Of a DNA stretch of 64,000 bases, positions 26,875-35,946 are shown piece after piece. Position numbers and translations under genes: made by a program. Within the stretch, counting starts at the first letter, position 1. Every line of letters starts with the position of its first letter. The notes under the pieces were generated by a model. The model did no database searches. It was not told where the DNA came from and saw only the letters and a program-made list of their open reading frames with translations. The stretch is taken from contig NZ_CP166679.1 of the NCBI RefSeq assembly GCF_041320605.1, forward strand, positions 3,520,001 to 3,584,000, given 5' to 3'. This DNA is from Arenibacter antarcticus. GTDB lineage: Bacteria > Bacteroidota > Bacteroidia > Flavobacteriales > Flavobacteriaceae.

Positions 26875-28449
26875 ATGAAAAGAAATAATAATATAAAAGG
26901 TTTATTATTCTTCGCTACCGTTGCCTTGTTTATGGGATGTAGTGAAGGATTTGATGAAGGTTTAGATATAGAACCTACCGGAGCAGTTTCGGAAACTACC
27001 TACTGGTCTACCGTTAGGGATGCAGAACTAGCTGTTAATGCTGTATATGCCGAATTGGATGGTACCCAAATGGTGATGGCATTGGATGGTATTACGGATA
27101 TTGGATATCACAAGTATTCTAACGTTCCTACCTTTAATGATGTCCGTTTTGGGGAAATTGATCCTTCCAACGGTACAATCACTAGCAATTGGAACCGTTA
27201 TTTTAGAGGGGTTAGAAAGGCCAATGATGTGGTTACGAATATTGTCAAGTTAGAGGGAGCCGACCCGGGTGAGATCGCAAGATTGACCGCTGAGGCAAGG
27301 TTTCTTAGGGCCTACTACTATACGCAACTTTCTAGTTTATGGTGTAATGTTCCTTTAATTACGGAAGTAATCGATATAAATGATCAACGCCCTACCAATT
27401 CAAGGCAAGAGATCGTCACTTTTATAACCAATGAACTGAACGACATCATAAATTCCAATGCGTTGCCCTTAAGTTATTCGGCAGATGATACAGGAAGGGT
27501 CACCCAAGGGGCTGCTTTAACTTTATTGGCGAGAGTAGCGATCCGGAATGGTAATTTTCAGGTTGCCCACGATGCCTCTAAAGCCGTAATGGATTTGGGT
27601 ATTTATGAACTCTATCCTAATTATGAAGAGTTGTTCCACGTGGTGGGTCAAAATTCTAAAGAGGTAATTTTTGATAGGCAATTCGCAGTTGGTGGAGATA
27701 CGTATAATGCATTTGGTTATTCTGCTGCTTCCATTGGGGGAAGTTCTAGTGTGGAGCCAATGAACGGTCTTTTTCAAAAGTACGAATACATTGGCCCTGT
27801 GAATCCTGATAATCCATTTGCCAACAAAGATCCAAGATGGGGGTATAATGTTTTCTATACGGGACAGCCAGCTGGAAATAATATATATAATTCATGGCCA
27901 AATAGTACTACCCCAGATAAGATAAGTAGTACTGAATTTGCTACGGTTAATGGTTACAATTTAAAGAAGTGGGTGGATTATGAATCCTATTCTGCAAATT
28001 CAAATCTCGGTGATATTAATATGATTTTGATGCGCTATGCGGATGTTTTGCTGATGTATGCAGAGTCTAAAATAGAATTGAACGATATAGATGCTTCGGT
28101 ATACAAGGCCATAAATGATATAAGACAACGGCCCACTGTTAATATGCCACCAATTACGACAGGCAAGTCGCAGGCAGAATTTAGAGAAATTGTCAGGGAT
28201 GAACGAGTAAAGGAATTGGCGTTTGAAGGTTTGCGTTTATTTGATATTAATCGATGGAAAATAGGTAATGTAAAGTCAGGCTTGCTACAAGGAATGTACT
28301 ATAAAGATGCAGTTTCTGGTCAATGGAAACTGTTGGATTATGGATCCGTGGCTAGCTTCAATGAAAGTAGGGATTACTGCTGGCCTGTTCCTCAAGCAGA
28401 AATGGATATTAATGATGTAATTACCCAGAATCCGGGCTATGTAAATTAA
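26875..28449 (+). CDS. SusD/RagB-type surface lipoprotein
   Basis: 524 residues with a lipoprotein signal (LFMGCSEG, Cys about 22) and TPR-like helices of SusD (TAEARFLRAYYYTQLSSLW about 140; AALTLLARVAIRNGNFQVA about 212; DVLLMYAESKIELND about 390). The C-terminus has the RagB motif RDERVKELAFEGLRLFDINRWK and ends QNPGYVN. It caps the SusC barrel and captures the ligand at the cell surface. The Gfo/Idh gene follows after 4 bp, indicating one operon. Confidence 0.95.
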   Translation: MKRNNNIKGLLFFATVALFMGCSEGFDEGLDIEPTGAVSETTYWSTVRDAELAVNAVYAELDGTQMVMALDGITDIGYHKYSNVPTFNDVRFGEIDPSNGTITSNWNRYFRGVRKANDVVTNIVKLEGADPGEIARLTAEARFLRAYYYTQLSSLWCNVPLITEVIDINDQRPTNSRQEIVTFITNELNDIINSNALPLSYSADDTGRVTQGAALTLLARVAIRNGNFQVAHDASKAVMDLGIYELYPNYEELFHVVGQNSKEVIFDRQFAVGGDTYNAFGYSAASIGGSSSVEPMNGLFQKYEYIGPVNPDNPFANKDPRWGYNVFYTGQPAGNNIYNSWPNSTTPDKISSTEFATVNGYNLKKWVDYESYSANSNLGDINMILMRYADVLLMYAESKIELNDIDASVYKAINDIRQRPTVNMPPITTGKSQAEFREIVRDERVKELAFEGLRLFDINRWKIGNVKSGLLQGMYYKDAVSGQWKLLDYGSVASFNESRDYCWPVPQAEMDINDVITQNPGYVN

Positions 28450-28453
28450 AATT

Positions 28454-29761
28454 ATGGCTAAGAAAGTTATTGTTTCATTAGAAGGATCAGATCGAAGATC
28501 CTTCATTAAAAAGGCGGGGGCCGCTACACTTTTTAGTGCAGCGACCCTAAACGCTGGTTTTGCAAATCCGTTTCTAATGCAGAACAAAGTATTGAAGGTT
28601 GGATTGGTAGGTTGTGGAGGTAGAGGTACCGGTGCAGCCGTACAGGCGCTAAATGCAGACCCCGACACGGTTTTGCATGCTATGGCCGATGTTTTTGAGG
28701 ATAGATTGACCAGTAGCTTAGAATTGTTGAAGAAAGAACATGGGCTACGAGCAGAGGTGAAAAAAGAAATGCAATTCGTTGGTTTTGACGCCTATCAGAA
28801 ATTAATTGATTCTGGTGTAGATGTAGTGCTCTTGGCAGCGCCCCCGGGATTTAGACCAAAACACTTTAGCGCGGCTATAGACGCTGGTAAACATGTGTTC
28901 TATGAGAAGCCCGTTGCAGTGGATGCCCCTGGGATTCGTAAAGTCTTGGAAGCTGCAAAAAAAGCCAAAGAAAAGAACTTGTCTATTGTTTCTGGACTGT
29001 GTTTTAGATATGATCTGCCGAAACAGGCCCTTATGGCGAAAGTCTTGGGTGGGGAGATAGGGGAAATAAAATCCATTACCTCCGTAAGAAATGGAGGCGA
29101 GCTGTGGTATAAGGAACGCCAACCAGATTGGAACGATATGCAATATAAAATGCGCAACTGGTATTATTACAATTGGTTGAGCGGGGATTTTATTGTGGAA
29201 ATGTTTGTTCATAGTACGGATATGATTTCTTGGGCCATGGGAGAAAGAATGCCCTTGAGTGCTTCCGGAGTTGGGGGAAGACAGTGGCGTACAGATAAGA
29301 AGTACGGCAATATTTATGATCACTTTGCGGTAGAATTCGATTATGGGGATGGTTTAAAGGGAAATGTGACCACAAGGCAATTAAGTGGAGGGTCTTCCAG
29401 AAACTCTGTTGAAATAGCCGGTACGCTCGGGAATGCATTTTATCAAGGAGACAGACATGAGATTTGGGGTAAAAACACCTGGAAGTATGAAGGGGAAACC
29501 AACGATATGTACCAAAGTGAGCACGATGCACTGTTTAAATCCATTCGCAAGGGAAGCGCTATAAATGATGGGGAAATGGCCGCTAATAGTACCTTGATGG
29601 CTATAATAAGTAGGGACGTGGCCTATTCCGGACAGACTATCAGTTGGGAAGAAGCCATGAACTCTAACGTATCCCTAGGCCCGGAGAATGATGCGTACAG
29701 TTGGGATTTAAAGTATGATGGTCCTGAAATAGCTGTTCCGGGTATCACCAAAATGATATAA
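28454..29761 (+). CDS. Gfo/Idh/MocA family oxidoreductase with Tat signal
   Basis: 435 residues. A twin-arginine signal (DRRSFIKKAGAATLFSAATL, about 13-32) precedes a Rossmann fold (KVGLVGCGGRGTGAAV, about 50-65) and the FYEKPVAVDAPGIRKVLEAAK loop (about 150), where the EKP motif is the family hallmark. The C-terminal domain includes WYYYNWLSGDFIVEMFVHSTDM. Tat export implies a folded protein with bound NAD(P) in the periplasm, as for similar enzymes that oxidise or isomerise sugars through 3-keto intermediates. It follows susD after 4 bp; the DUF1080 gene downstream supports keto-sugar chemistry. Confidence 0.9.
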   Translation: MAKKVIVSLEGSDRRSFIKKAGAATLFSAATLNAGFANPFLMQNKVLKVGLVGCGGRGTGAAVQALNADPDTVLHAMADVFEDRLTSSLELLKKEHGLRAEVKKEMQFVGFDAYQKLIDSGVDVVLLAAPPGFRPKHFSAAIDAGKHVFYEKPVAVDAPGIRKVLEAAKKAKEKNLSIVSGLCFRYDLPKQALMAKVLGGEIGEIKSITSVRNGGELWYKERQPDWNDMQYKMRNWYYYNWLSGDFIVEMFVHSTDMISWAMGERMPLSASGVGGRQWRTDKKYGNIYDHFAVEFDYGDGLKGNVTTRQLSGGSSRNSVEIAGTLGNAFYQGDRHEIWGKNTWKYEGETNDMYQSEHDALFKSIRKGSAINDGEMAANSTLMAIISRDVAYSGQTISWEEAMNSNVSLGPENDAYSWDLKYDGPEIAVPGITKMI

Positions 29762-29903
29762 TTATAGATTTTCTGAAAATGTGGTGGAGAGTCCGCTAAA
29801 TTGCTATTTTTACGGGAATACTATATTCTGGTTTAACCAAAACCACTTTCGGTAATTTGTTAAACAGCTATTTTATTTTGATAAATAATTTAACCATAAA
29901 AAC

Positions 29904-30683
29904 ATGAAGAGAATTTCAATTAAGAGAAAATTTGCCCATTTATCTGTATTGTTAATTGTATTGACTGCTTACCAAGCCGATGCTCAGCATGAAGCATTCG
30001 AATTTGAATTTGGTGGCGAGAATACCTGGGAGAATATGATTTCAGGGAAGTCGGGAGAAGAATCTACTATTAAATGGATTAATGTGAATACCGTTAAAGA
30101 AGGGTGGACCGTTGGTGAAGATGGCGTATTGGTGAATTTAGGCCATCCAATTGGGGTGGTAAGATCGGAGAAACAATATGAAAACTTTATTCTTCATGTA
30201 GAATGGCGACATATGGAAGCAGGGGGTAACTCCGGAATTTTTGCATGGAGCGGTGCGGACCCCAAGGGGAAATCCCCATTGCCTGACGGTGTTGAAATTC
30301 AGATGCTCGAATTGGATTGGGTAAACATAAATGCAAAAGACGGTGTTCAGCAACCTATAGCCTATGTTCATGGGGAAGTTTGGGGTGTAGGGGGCGTAGT
30401 AACCTTACCCGATAATCCAAGGGGAGAAAGAAGCAAGTCCCTAGAGAATAGAGCTAAGGGAAAGGGAGAATGGAATACCTATGACGTTGTATGTGTAGAC
30501 GGGGTCATTAAACTTTCTGTTAACGGTAAATTTGTAAATGGGATTTCTAAATCCACTCAAAAGAAAGGGTATTTATGCCTCGAATCTGAAGGAGCAGAAA
30601 TTCATTTCAGAAATTTAAAAGTAATAGAGCTCCCACCTGGAGTAACATCTGCTGAGCAGATAGCTCCTTTTTTAAGTAACTAG
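29904..30683 (+). CDS. DUF1080 (3-keto-disaccharide hydrolase-like) protein
   Basis: 259 residues with a signal peptide ([17 protein letters not shown]) and one DUF1080 concanavalin-like domain: [66 protein letters not shown]. Members of this fold hydrolyse 3-keto-glycosides made by Gfo/Idh-type or FAD glycoside oxidases. Its place after a Gfo/Idh gene in a SusCD locus fits that pathway. A 142 bp gap separates it from the Gfo/Idh gene and contains a TATTTTTA box (near 29800), so it may have its own promoter. Confidence 0.88.
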   Translation: MKRISIKRKFAHLSVLLIVLTAYQADAQHEAFEFEFGGENTWENMISGKSGEESTIKWINVNTVKEGWTVGEDGVLVNLGHPIGVVRSEKQYENFILHVEWRHMEAGGNSGIFAWSGADPKGKSPLPDGVEIQMLELDWVNINAKDGVQQPIAYVHGEVWGVGGVVTLPDNPRGERSKSLENRAKGKGEWNTYDVVCVDGVIKLSVNGKFVNGISKSTQKKGYLCLESEGAEIHFRNLKVIELPPGVTSAEQIAPFLSN

Positions 30684-30710
30684 TTAATAAGATTTAGAGG
30701 AGTAACGATA

Positions 30711-30740
30711 AGCCTGATCCTAAAAGGTCAGGTTTTATGT
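30711..30740 (+). terminator. Probable terminator after the DUF1080 gene
   Basis: CCTGA.CCT at 30713-30721 pairs with AGG.TCAGG at 30725-30732, followed by TTTT. It separates the DUF1080 gene from the MFS gene and suggests at least partial transcript separation. Confidence 0.5.
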
Positions 30741-30814
30741 TGTTTCCAGAGCATATTTAATTTTACCCCTTAAAGTTCATTGCTTAAAAAAACCTAACCA
30801 ACCAACCAACCACC

Positions 30815-32119
30815 ATGAAAAACTCAGTAAGATTGCGCTTATCCGTTTTAATGCTGTTGGAGTATTTTATATGGGGAGCGTGGTATGTTACCATGGGCAC
30901 CTATCTAATGTCCTCATTGGAAGTAAATGCTACACAGGTAGGGGCAGCGTATGCAAATCTTTCTATAGCCGCTATTATTTCCCCTTTTTTCGTAGGAATG
31001 GTAGCAGACCGATTTTTCTCTGCTCAAAAGGTGCTAGGGACATTACATTTAATGGGTGCTGCCACCTTATATTATATAAGTACCGTTGAACATTTTCAGC
31101 AATTTTGGTGGTTAATCCTGCTCTACACCTTGTTGTATATGCCTACTATGTCCTTAGTGAATTCCATTTCCTTTTCGCAAATGGAAGACCCCGATAAAGA
31201 ATTTCCACGGATTAGGGTTTTAGGTACCGTGGGCTGGATCGCAGCTGGACTCTTAATAGGGTTTATGGAATTGGAGTCCTCTCATATGACGTTCCGTATT
31301 GCGGCCTATTGTTCTGTAGTGCTAGGTATTTTAAGCTTCTTCTTGCCAAGTACCCCGCCTTCAGGAAAAAGTGCGAGCATTTCTACCATCCTAGGATTAG
31401 ATGCGTTGGTTTTATTTAAGAAGAGGTCCTTTGTTGTGTTTTTTGTTAGCTCCATTCTAGTTTGTATCCCCTTAGCTTTTTATTACAACTTTGCCAATCC
31501 TTTTCTAAATGAGCTAGGGATGGAAAATGCTGCTGCTAAGATGACTATGGGGCAGGTTTCCGAACTTTTATTCATGCTGTTGATGCCCCTTGCTTTTAGG
31601 AGGCTTGGGATTAAAAAAATGATGCTGATCGGAATTTTTGCCTGGGTGGTACGCTATCTTTTGTTCGCCTATGGGGATATAGGGCCAGGAATTTGGATGT
31701 TGTATTTCGGTATTATATTACACGGCGTATGCTATGATTTCTTCTTTGTCTCTGGACAGATCTATATCGATAAGAAGTGTAAACCCTCTTTTAGAAATTC
31801 TGCCCAAGGTCTTATCACCTTTGCTACCTACGGAGTGGGAATGTTTATTGGCTCCTTTGTTTCCGGTGCGGTGACCGATAATTTTTTGATCAATACCGAC
31901 GGAATAATGAGTTACCAATGGGAATCTATTTGGTTGGTTCCAGCCATAATTGCGTTGGTAGTTGGATTGTTATTCCTATTATTTTTCAAGGAAAAGCTTG
32001 TAGGACCACTAGTGCTCGATAATAAGGTGCAGCACATTTTACCTAAGGCGGATAGTAGGGATCAAAAGGAGCTGATAGGGGGATTGACAGATAATTCTGA
32101 TCTAAAAATAAAAAGTTAG
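30815..32119 (+). CDS. MFS permease of the nucleoside:H+ symporter (NupG-like) type
   Basis: 434 residues with about 12 membrane helices. The start (RLRLSVLMLLEYFIWGAWYVTMGTYL) and the loop ISPFFVGMVADRFFSAQKVLG are characteristic of NupG/XapB-like permeases. In Bacteroidetes such permeases are common beside Gfo/Idh and DUF1080 genes, so the cargo may be a sugar derivative rather than a nucleoside (inference). It would carry the product across the inner membrane. The cytoplasmic C-terminal 40 residues are charged. The amidohydrolase gene follows after 46 bp. Confidence 0.85.
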   Translation: MKNSVRLRLSVLMLLEYFIWGAWYVTMGTYLMSSLEVNATQVGAAYANLSIAAIISPFFVGMVADRFFSAQKVLGTLHLMGAATLYYISTVEHFQQFWWLILLYTLLYMPTMSLVNSISFSQMEDPDKEFPRIRVLGTVGWIAAGLLIGFMELESSHMTFRIAAYCSVVLGILSFFLPSTPPSGKSASISTILGLDALVLFKKRSFVVFFVSSILVCIPLAFYYNFANPFLNELGMENAAAKMTMGQVSELLFMLLMPLAFRRLGIKKMMLIGIFAWVVRYLLFAYGDIGPGIWMLYFGIILHGVCYDFFFVSGQIYIDKKCKPSFRNSAQGLITFATYGVGMFIGSFVSGAVTDNFLINTDGIMSYQWESIWLVPAIIALVVGLLFLLFFKEKLVGPLVLDNKVQHILPKADSRDQKELIGGLTDNSDLKIKS

Positions 32120-32165
32120 ATTTTGGATGAGATAGGTGCTATTAAAACAATAAAAAATTAAACAG

Positions 32166-33242
32166 ATGAAAATTGGGTGGAGTGCCTTATTAGTACTGTT
32201 AACGGTTTCTTGTATGGAAAAGAAGGAATATTATACTTTGGACGACTTTGATAAGGTGGATAAAATTGATGCCCACATTCATGTTTTTACCGATCGTAAC
32301 AGCTTTGTAGAACAAGCAAAGAAAGCTAAGTTTCGATTGCTCAATATTATGGTCGACCTTTCAAAAGGGGAGGAGCTAATTAGAAAACAATATGATTATA
32401 GTTTCGCCCAAAAGAAACAAGAGCCCGAGGTATTTGAGGTCGCTACCTCATTTTCTATTGCCGATTGGGATAATCCAGACTTTACCAAGAACACCATTTC
32501 TTGGCTAGACAAGAGTTTTGCAGAAGGAGCAATAGCGGTAAAGGTCTGGAAGAACATTGGCATGGTTTTTCGCGATAAGGACAACCGACTAATTATGGTG
32601 GACCATCCCAAACTAGATACTATATTCGATTATTTAGCCAGTAAAAAAATACCCTTGATTGGGCATTTAGGGGAACCAAAAAATTGTTGGCTTCCACTAG
32701 ATGAAATGACCACAAACAACGATCGGAACTACTTTTCCGAACATCCACAGTACCATATGTACCGACATCCGGAACTACCGACCTATGAAGAGCAGATTGC
32801 CGCTCGGGATAGAATGCTAGAAAAACACCCCGATCTGGTATTTATGGGGGCACATATGGGGAGTCTGGAGTGGAGCGTTGATGAATTGGCGAAACGGTTG
32901 GACAAGTTTCCAAATATGTCTATAGACCTCGCAGCTAGAATGGGGCAAGTTTTTTATCAAACCATAGAAAATAGGGAAAAAGTACGTGCCTTTTTTATAA
33001 AGTACCAGGATCGGATTCTCTATGCAACCGATTTGGCCGATGATGGCAAGGATGATGCAAAAGAAATGCAGCAGGAGATGCGTAAAATGTGGCTTACGGA
33101 TTGGCGTTTTTTTGTAACCGATGAGGTTATGGCCAGCGACCTGGTTAATGAAGAATTTAGGGGGTTAAAGCTTCCAAAGGAGGTCATTGATAAAATTTAT
33201 TTACAAAATGCCCAAAAATGGCTTAGGATGTTTCCCCAATAA
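32166..33242 (+). CDS. Amidohydrolase-family lipoprotein (TIM-barrel metal hydrolase)
   Basis: 358 residues with a lipoprotein signal (LLVLLTVSCMEKK, Cys about 17). Metal ligands of the amidohydrolase-2 family are visible: DAHIHV (about 35), GHLGEP (about 168), GAHMGSLEW (about 230) and ATDLADD (about 290). Relatives hydrolyse or decarboxylate cyclic compounds and lactones. It is the last gene of the nutrient locus and probably acts in the periplasm on a product of the oxidoreductase/hydrolase pair. Confidence 0.85.
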   Translation: MKIGWSALLVLLTVSCMEKKEYYTLDDFDKVDKIDAHIHVFTDRNSFVEQAKKAKFRLLNIMVDLSKGEELIRKQYDYSFAQKKQEPEVFEVATSFSIADWDNPDFTKNTISWLDKSFAEGAIAVKVWKNIGMVFRDKDNRLIMVDHPKLDTIFDYLASKKIPLIGHLGEPKNCWLPLDEMTTNNDRNYFSEHPQYHMYRHPELPTYEEQIAARDRMLEKHPDLVFMGAHMGSLEWSVDELAKRLDKFPNMSIDLAARMGQVFYQTIENREKVRAFFIKYQDRILYATDLADDGKDDAKEMQQEMRKMWLTDWRFFVTDEVMASDLVNEEFRGLKLPKEVIDKIYLQNAQKWLRMFPQ

Positions 33243-33564
33243 GGAATTTGATTTTTTAACCCTTAAATTGGGCTAAAGTCCATATAGCTATTGCAACAAA
33301 CAAGAACCACGGCCTAAAGGCGGGTGGCCATTGATTTTTTGCTATAAGTAACTCATAAAGAATCGGTTTGGACTAAGTTAGCAACTCCACTGTCTCTTCT
33401 CGTTAAACTTGATTTATAGCTAGAGCTATAAATACAAAACAATCTTCTAGTTTCATTTATTTTTATTTTAAGTACCTTTAAGAAATCGGTTGGCATAAGG
33501 ATGCTTTTTGTGAAAAGGCAAGTTCTTAAATCGGTCGTTACAGAAACTTTTAAAAATAAATTTT
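33243..33564. other. Intergenic region with a GC-rich hairpin
   Basis: Contains CCACGGCC TAAA GGCGGGTGG at about 33310-33332, an imperfect hairpin that could end the nutrient-locus transcript although no T-run follows. The rest is AT-rich; TACCTTTA near 33470 may be part of the promoter of the next gene. No gene was seen. Confidence 0.4.
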
Positions 33565-33873
33565 ATGGCAGTATTAATGTGTGTAGATTTTCCTCATAAA
33601 GATATATGGGGCAAAGAAATGGCAGATCAAATGACAGAGCTTGCCCAAAGTATTATGAAGGAGCCAGGATGTATTTGGAAATTTTGGACAGAAGATAAAA
33701 ATGAAAATATTGCAGGGGGAGTTTATTTATTTGATACCCGCCAAAATGCAGAAAATTATCTTAACATGCACTCAAAGCGACTCGAGCAATGGGGGTATAC
33801 TGACATTAGAGGAAAGGTATTTGAAATAAATGAACAACTTTCGGAAATTTGTAAAGCCCCTTTACAGTTTTAA
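33565..33873 (+). CDS. YdhR-like putative monooxygenase
   Basis: 102 residues forming a single ferredoxin-like (ABM superfamily) domain: LMCVDFPHKDIWGKEMADQM, MKEPGCIWKFWTEDKNENIAGGVYLFDTRQNAENYLNMH. This matches the YdhR family (PF08803). The enzymes are thought to oxidise aromatic or quinone-like compounds, but the substrate is not established. It stands alone between a promoter-like region and a strong terminator. Confidence 0.85.
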   Translation: MAVLMCVDFPHKDIWGKEMADQMTELAQSIMKEPGCIWKFWTEDKNENIAGGVYLFDTRQNAENYLNMHSKRLEQWGYTDIRGKVFEINEQLSEICKAPLQF

Positions 33874-33923
33874 AGTTGTTGGGCTTAAAAAAAAAATTTA
33901 ATCGTTTTTTGTTTGCTGTTTAT

Positions 33924-33958
33924 ACCCTATAAGGTTGCCCAACTTTATAGGGTTTTAA
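33924..33958 (+). terminator. Intrinsic terminator of the ydhR-like gene
   Basis: ACCCTATAAGGTT (33924-33936) pairs with AACTTTATAGGGT (33941-33953) around a GCCC loop, followed by TTTT. Confidence 0.75.
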
Positions 33959-34285
33959 TACTATATGGTTCTGTCGATTACTAAAGGAAATTTAAATCAG
34001 ATAGCACTTCTTTTATCTGTCCCAAAAACCAATTTCACCTTTTTATTATAATTACGACCACTGGATAATGGATTGATTTTTTAGATCTGGTTGAAAGAAT
34101 AGAAAACCAGAATTATAAAGGATTACTTAGAGTTTATAATTCAATTGTGTTTTCAATCACATCGATTTATTCAGTAAATTGGAGTAGGAGAGTCGCAGAA
34201 AAAATGAAGTGATTTTAATGCCCTAAAAAAACAGAATTTGAAATGAACATAACCGAAAACTAGTCGCACATACGCAGGACAATTT

Positions 34286-34486
34286 ATGAACCTGACTGCT
34301 CCACATGCTTGGACACAAAAATCGGAAAGAGGAAGAACTAATGTGACCTTGCAGCCTGCAGGAAAACTTGAGGAATTTTTTGTGACAATGTCAGCATTGG
34401 ACCACCAACCGACCCAAAAAGAAATCGAAACTATTTTTGCAGCCAACGAAATGCAAGTGGTGGGTCCCCCTTTAAAAATAGAATAA
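34286..34486 (+). pseudogene. C-terminal fragment of a cupin-domain protein
   Basis: The 66 residues PHAWTQKSERGRTNVTLQ and AGKLEEFFVTMSALDHQP look like the last cupin strand and the C-terminal helix of single-domain cupins (compare P..H.F...S...R.L...PGG.E.FF). The N-terminal cupin strands with the metal-binding histidines are missing upstream, where no compatible frame was found. I regard it as a gene remnant, although the frame is open from its ATG. An N-terminal cupin remnant lies at 53023, but need not be the same gene. Confidence 0.6.
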
Positions 34487-34815
34487 TATCCATTCTAAAG
34501 GTTGTTTTTTCCTTGTATTTAAGGAATAGAAATAACATTAGGTGGATAACCATTTAATTGAGGTAGTCACAGTGAATAATCTACTGAATGGCTCTGCCTA
34601 TGGCTGATCTCATTTTTAGGTATAAGCATATAGGAAGCCTTAATAAATAAAAGTAATTGATGATATTCTTTTGAGCCGATTAGACCTCTTAATCGGTTCT
34701 TTGTTTTTGGATATTATAAGATGATATATGTCATTTTACGCTTAGAGGTTGGACCTTAACTTTACTTCTTAGAAAAATTTATAATATTTGTTAAGGAAAA
34801 AGAACTAAAAATAGC
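34487..34815. other. Gap holding an orphan GAGCCGAT palindrome
   Basis: No gene was seen. At 34673-34699 GAGCCGATTA and TAATCGGTTC form an inverted repeat with a 7-base spacer, the same sequence and spacing as in front of fic at 58558-58584. A T-rich stretch follows, so on its own it could also act as a terminator. Confidence 0.6.
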
Positions 34816-35649
34816 ATGAGACATCATATTTTAATACCAACAGATTTTTCAGAAAATGCATGGAGCGCGGCACTTTATGCCTTAAAATTATATGCCCAAG
34901 AGCCTTGTACATTTTATTTTTTACATGCTTGGACTTTCAGTTCCGGTTCTAGAACATACGTTTCTCCAAGTTATATAGATTCACTTCAAGACAAATCGAA
35001 AGAACAATTAGCAGGGCTGAAAGCTCGAGCTATAATTGAAAGCACAAATAGCGACCATATATTTGAAACAATTTTTAGTCTTGATTCATTGGAGGATGCA
35101 ATAAAATTCGCAATTGAAAAGCATAAAATAGACCAGATTGCTATGGGCACAAAAGGTGCTACAGGTGCCAAGGAGTTTCTTCTAGGGAGTAATACCGTTA
35201 CTGTAATTGATAAGGTGAGGCTTTGTCCTTTATTGTTGGTGCCAAACAATTTCGAATTTGTATCACCCGCTCAGATTGGGTTTCCTACTGATTTTAATAG
35301 AGGCTATGGAAATGAAATACAGCCTATAAAGAAATTAGCTGATGTGCATAATTCTAAAATTAATGTGCTTCATATTAACGGCAAGGATAAACTCACGGAT
35401 ATACAGAATGATAATTTGGAGATGTTAAAGGCTTTTTTAAATGACTATAAGCACAGTTTTAATTGGATGCCTGAAATAGGCAAAAAAGAACAAGCCATAG
35501 AAAGTTTTATTGAAGAAAAAAACATCAACATTCTTACAATGATTAACTATGAACATAGCATAATTGAAAATTTCATTAAAGAACCTGTTATTAAGAAAAT
35601 GGGATATCATTCTATCATTCCATTTTTTGTTATACCACATAAAAACTGA
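34816..35649 (+). CDS. Tandem universal stress protein
   Basis: 277 residues made of two UspA-like halves. The first (about 1-145) starts ILIPTDFSENAWSAALYALKLY and ends GTKGATGAKEFLLGSNTVTVIDKVRLCPLLLVP, with a G-2X-G-9X-G(S/T)-like ATP loop. The second (about 150-277) has QIGFPTDFNRG and a degenerate C-terminal loop (NILTMINYEHSIIENF), so probably only the first half binds ATP. Double-Usp proteins are frequent in flavobacteria. No operon partner. Confidence 0.85.
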   Translation: MRHHILIPTDFSENAWSAALYALKLYAQEPCTFYFLHAWTFSSGSRTYVSPSYIDSLQDKSKEQLAGLKARAIIESTNSDHIFETIFSLDSLEDAIKFAIEKHKIDQIAMGTKGATGAKEFLLGSNTVTVIDKVRLCPLLLVPNNFEFVSPAQIGFPTDFNRGYGNEIQPIKKLADVHNSKINVLHINGKDKLTDIQNDNLEMLKAFLNDYKHSFNWMPEIGKKEQAIESFIEEKNINILTMINYEHSIIENFIKEPVIKKMGYHSIIPFFVIPHKN

Positions 35650-35702
35650 TAACGCTCCTAAAGTTAGCTTTCCCTAAAATCATATTTATTCCCTTTATAG
35701 GG

Positions 35703-35852
35703 TAAGAGGCTTATAGGACCTGCCCTAAAATGGGCAGCTGCCTATTTTAGGGCTACATCATAGCCTTAGATATATAGATGGCCTAACTTTTAAAGAGAGG
35801 ATAGCGTAGTAGCTCATTCTTCGGACTACGCTAGACAAGGATTAGCCTCTTA
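35703..35852. other. 150 nt region with nested hairpins (candidate structured RNA)
   Basis: TAAGAGGCT (35703-35711) can pair with AGCCTCTTA (35844-35852), enclosing a 32-base palindrome (35722-35753, GCCCTAAAAT to ATTTTAGGGC with one G-T) and a 9 bp hairpin (TAGCGTAGT 35802-35810 with ACTACGCTA 35825-35833). No open frame uses it. It lies between the usp gene and a lipoprotein gene. Pairing is visible; existence as an RNA is inference. Confidence 0.45.
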
Positions 35853-35946
35853 AAAGTCAACCAATTAGAATATTTTATATAAATTTAAAATTCGGATATC
35901 AATTCTATGATAAGATTTTAATTGTGTAATTTTTCAAGCCATAACC

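Noticed and set aside
34130-34213. Frame FLDLVERIENQNYKGLLRVY before the cupin fragment
   Set aside because: No start codon and no family that I recognise; 44 codons between stops can occur by chance.
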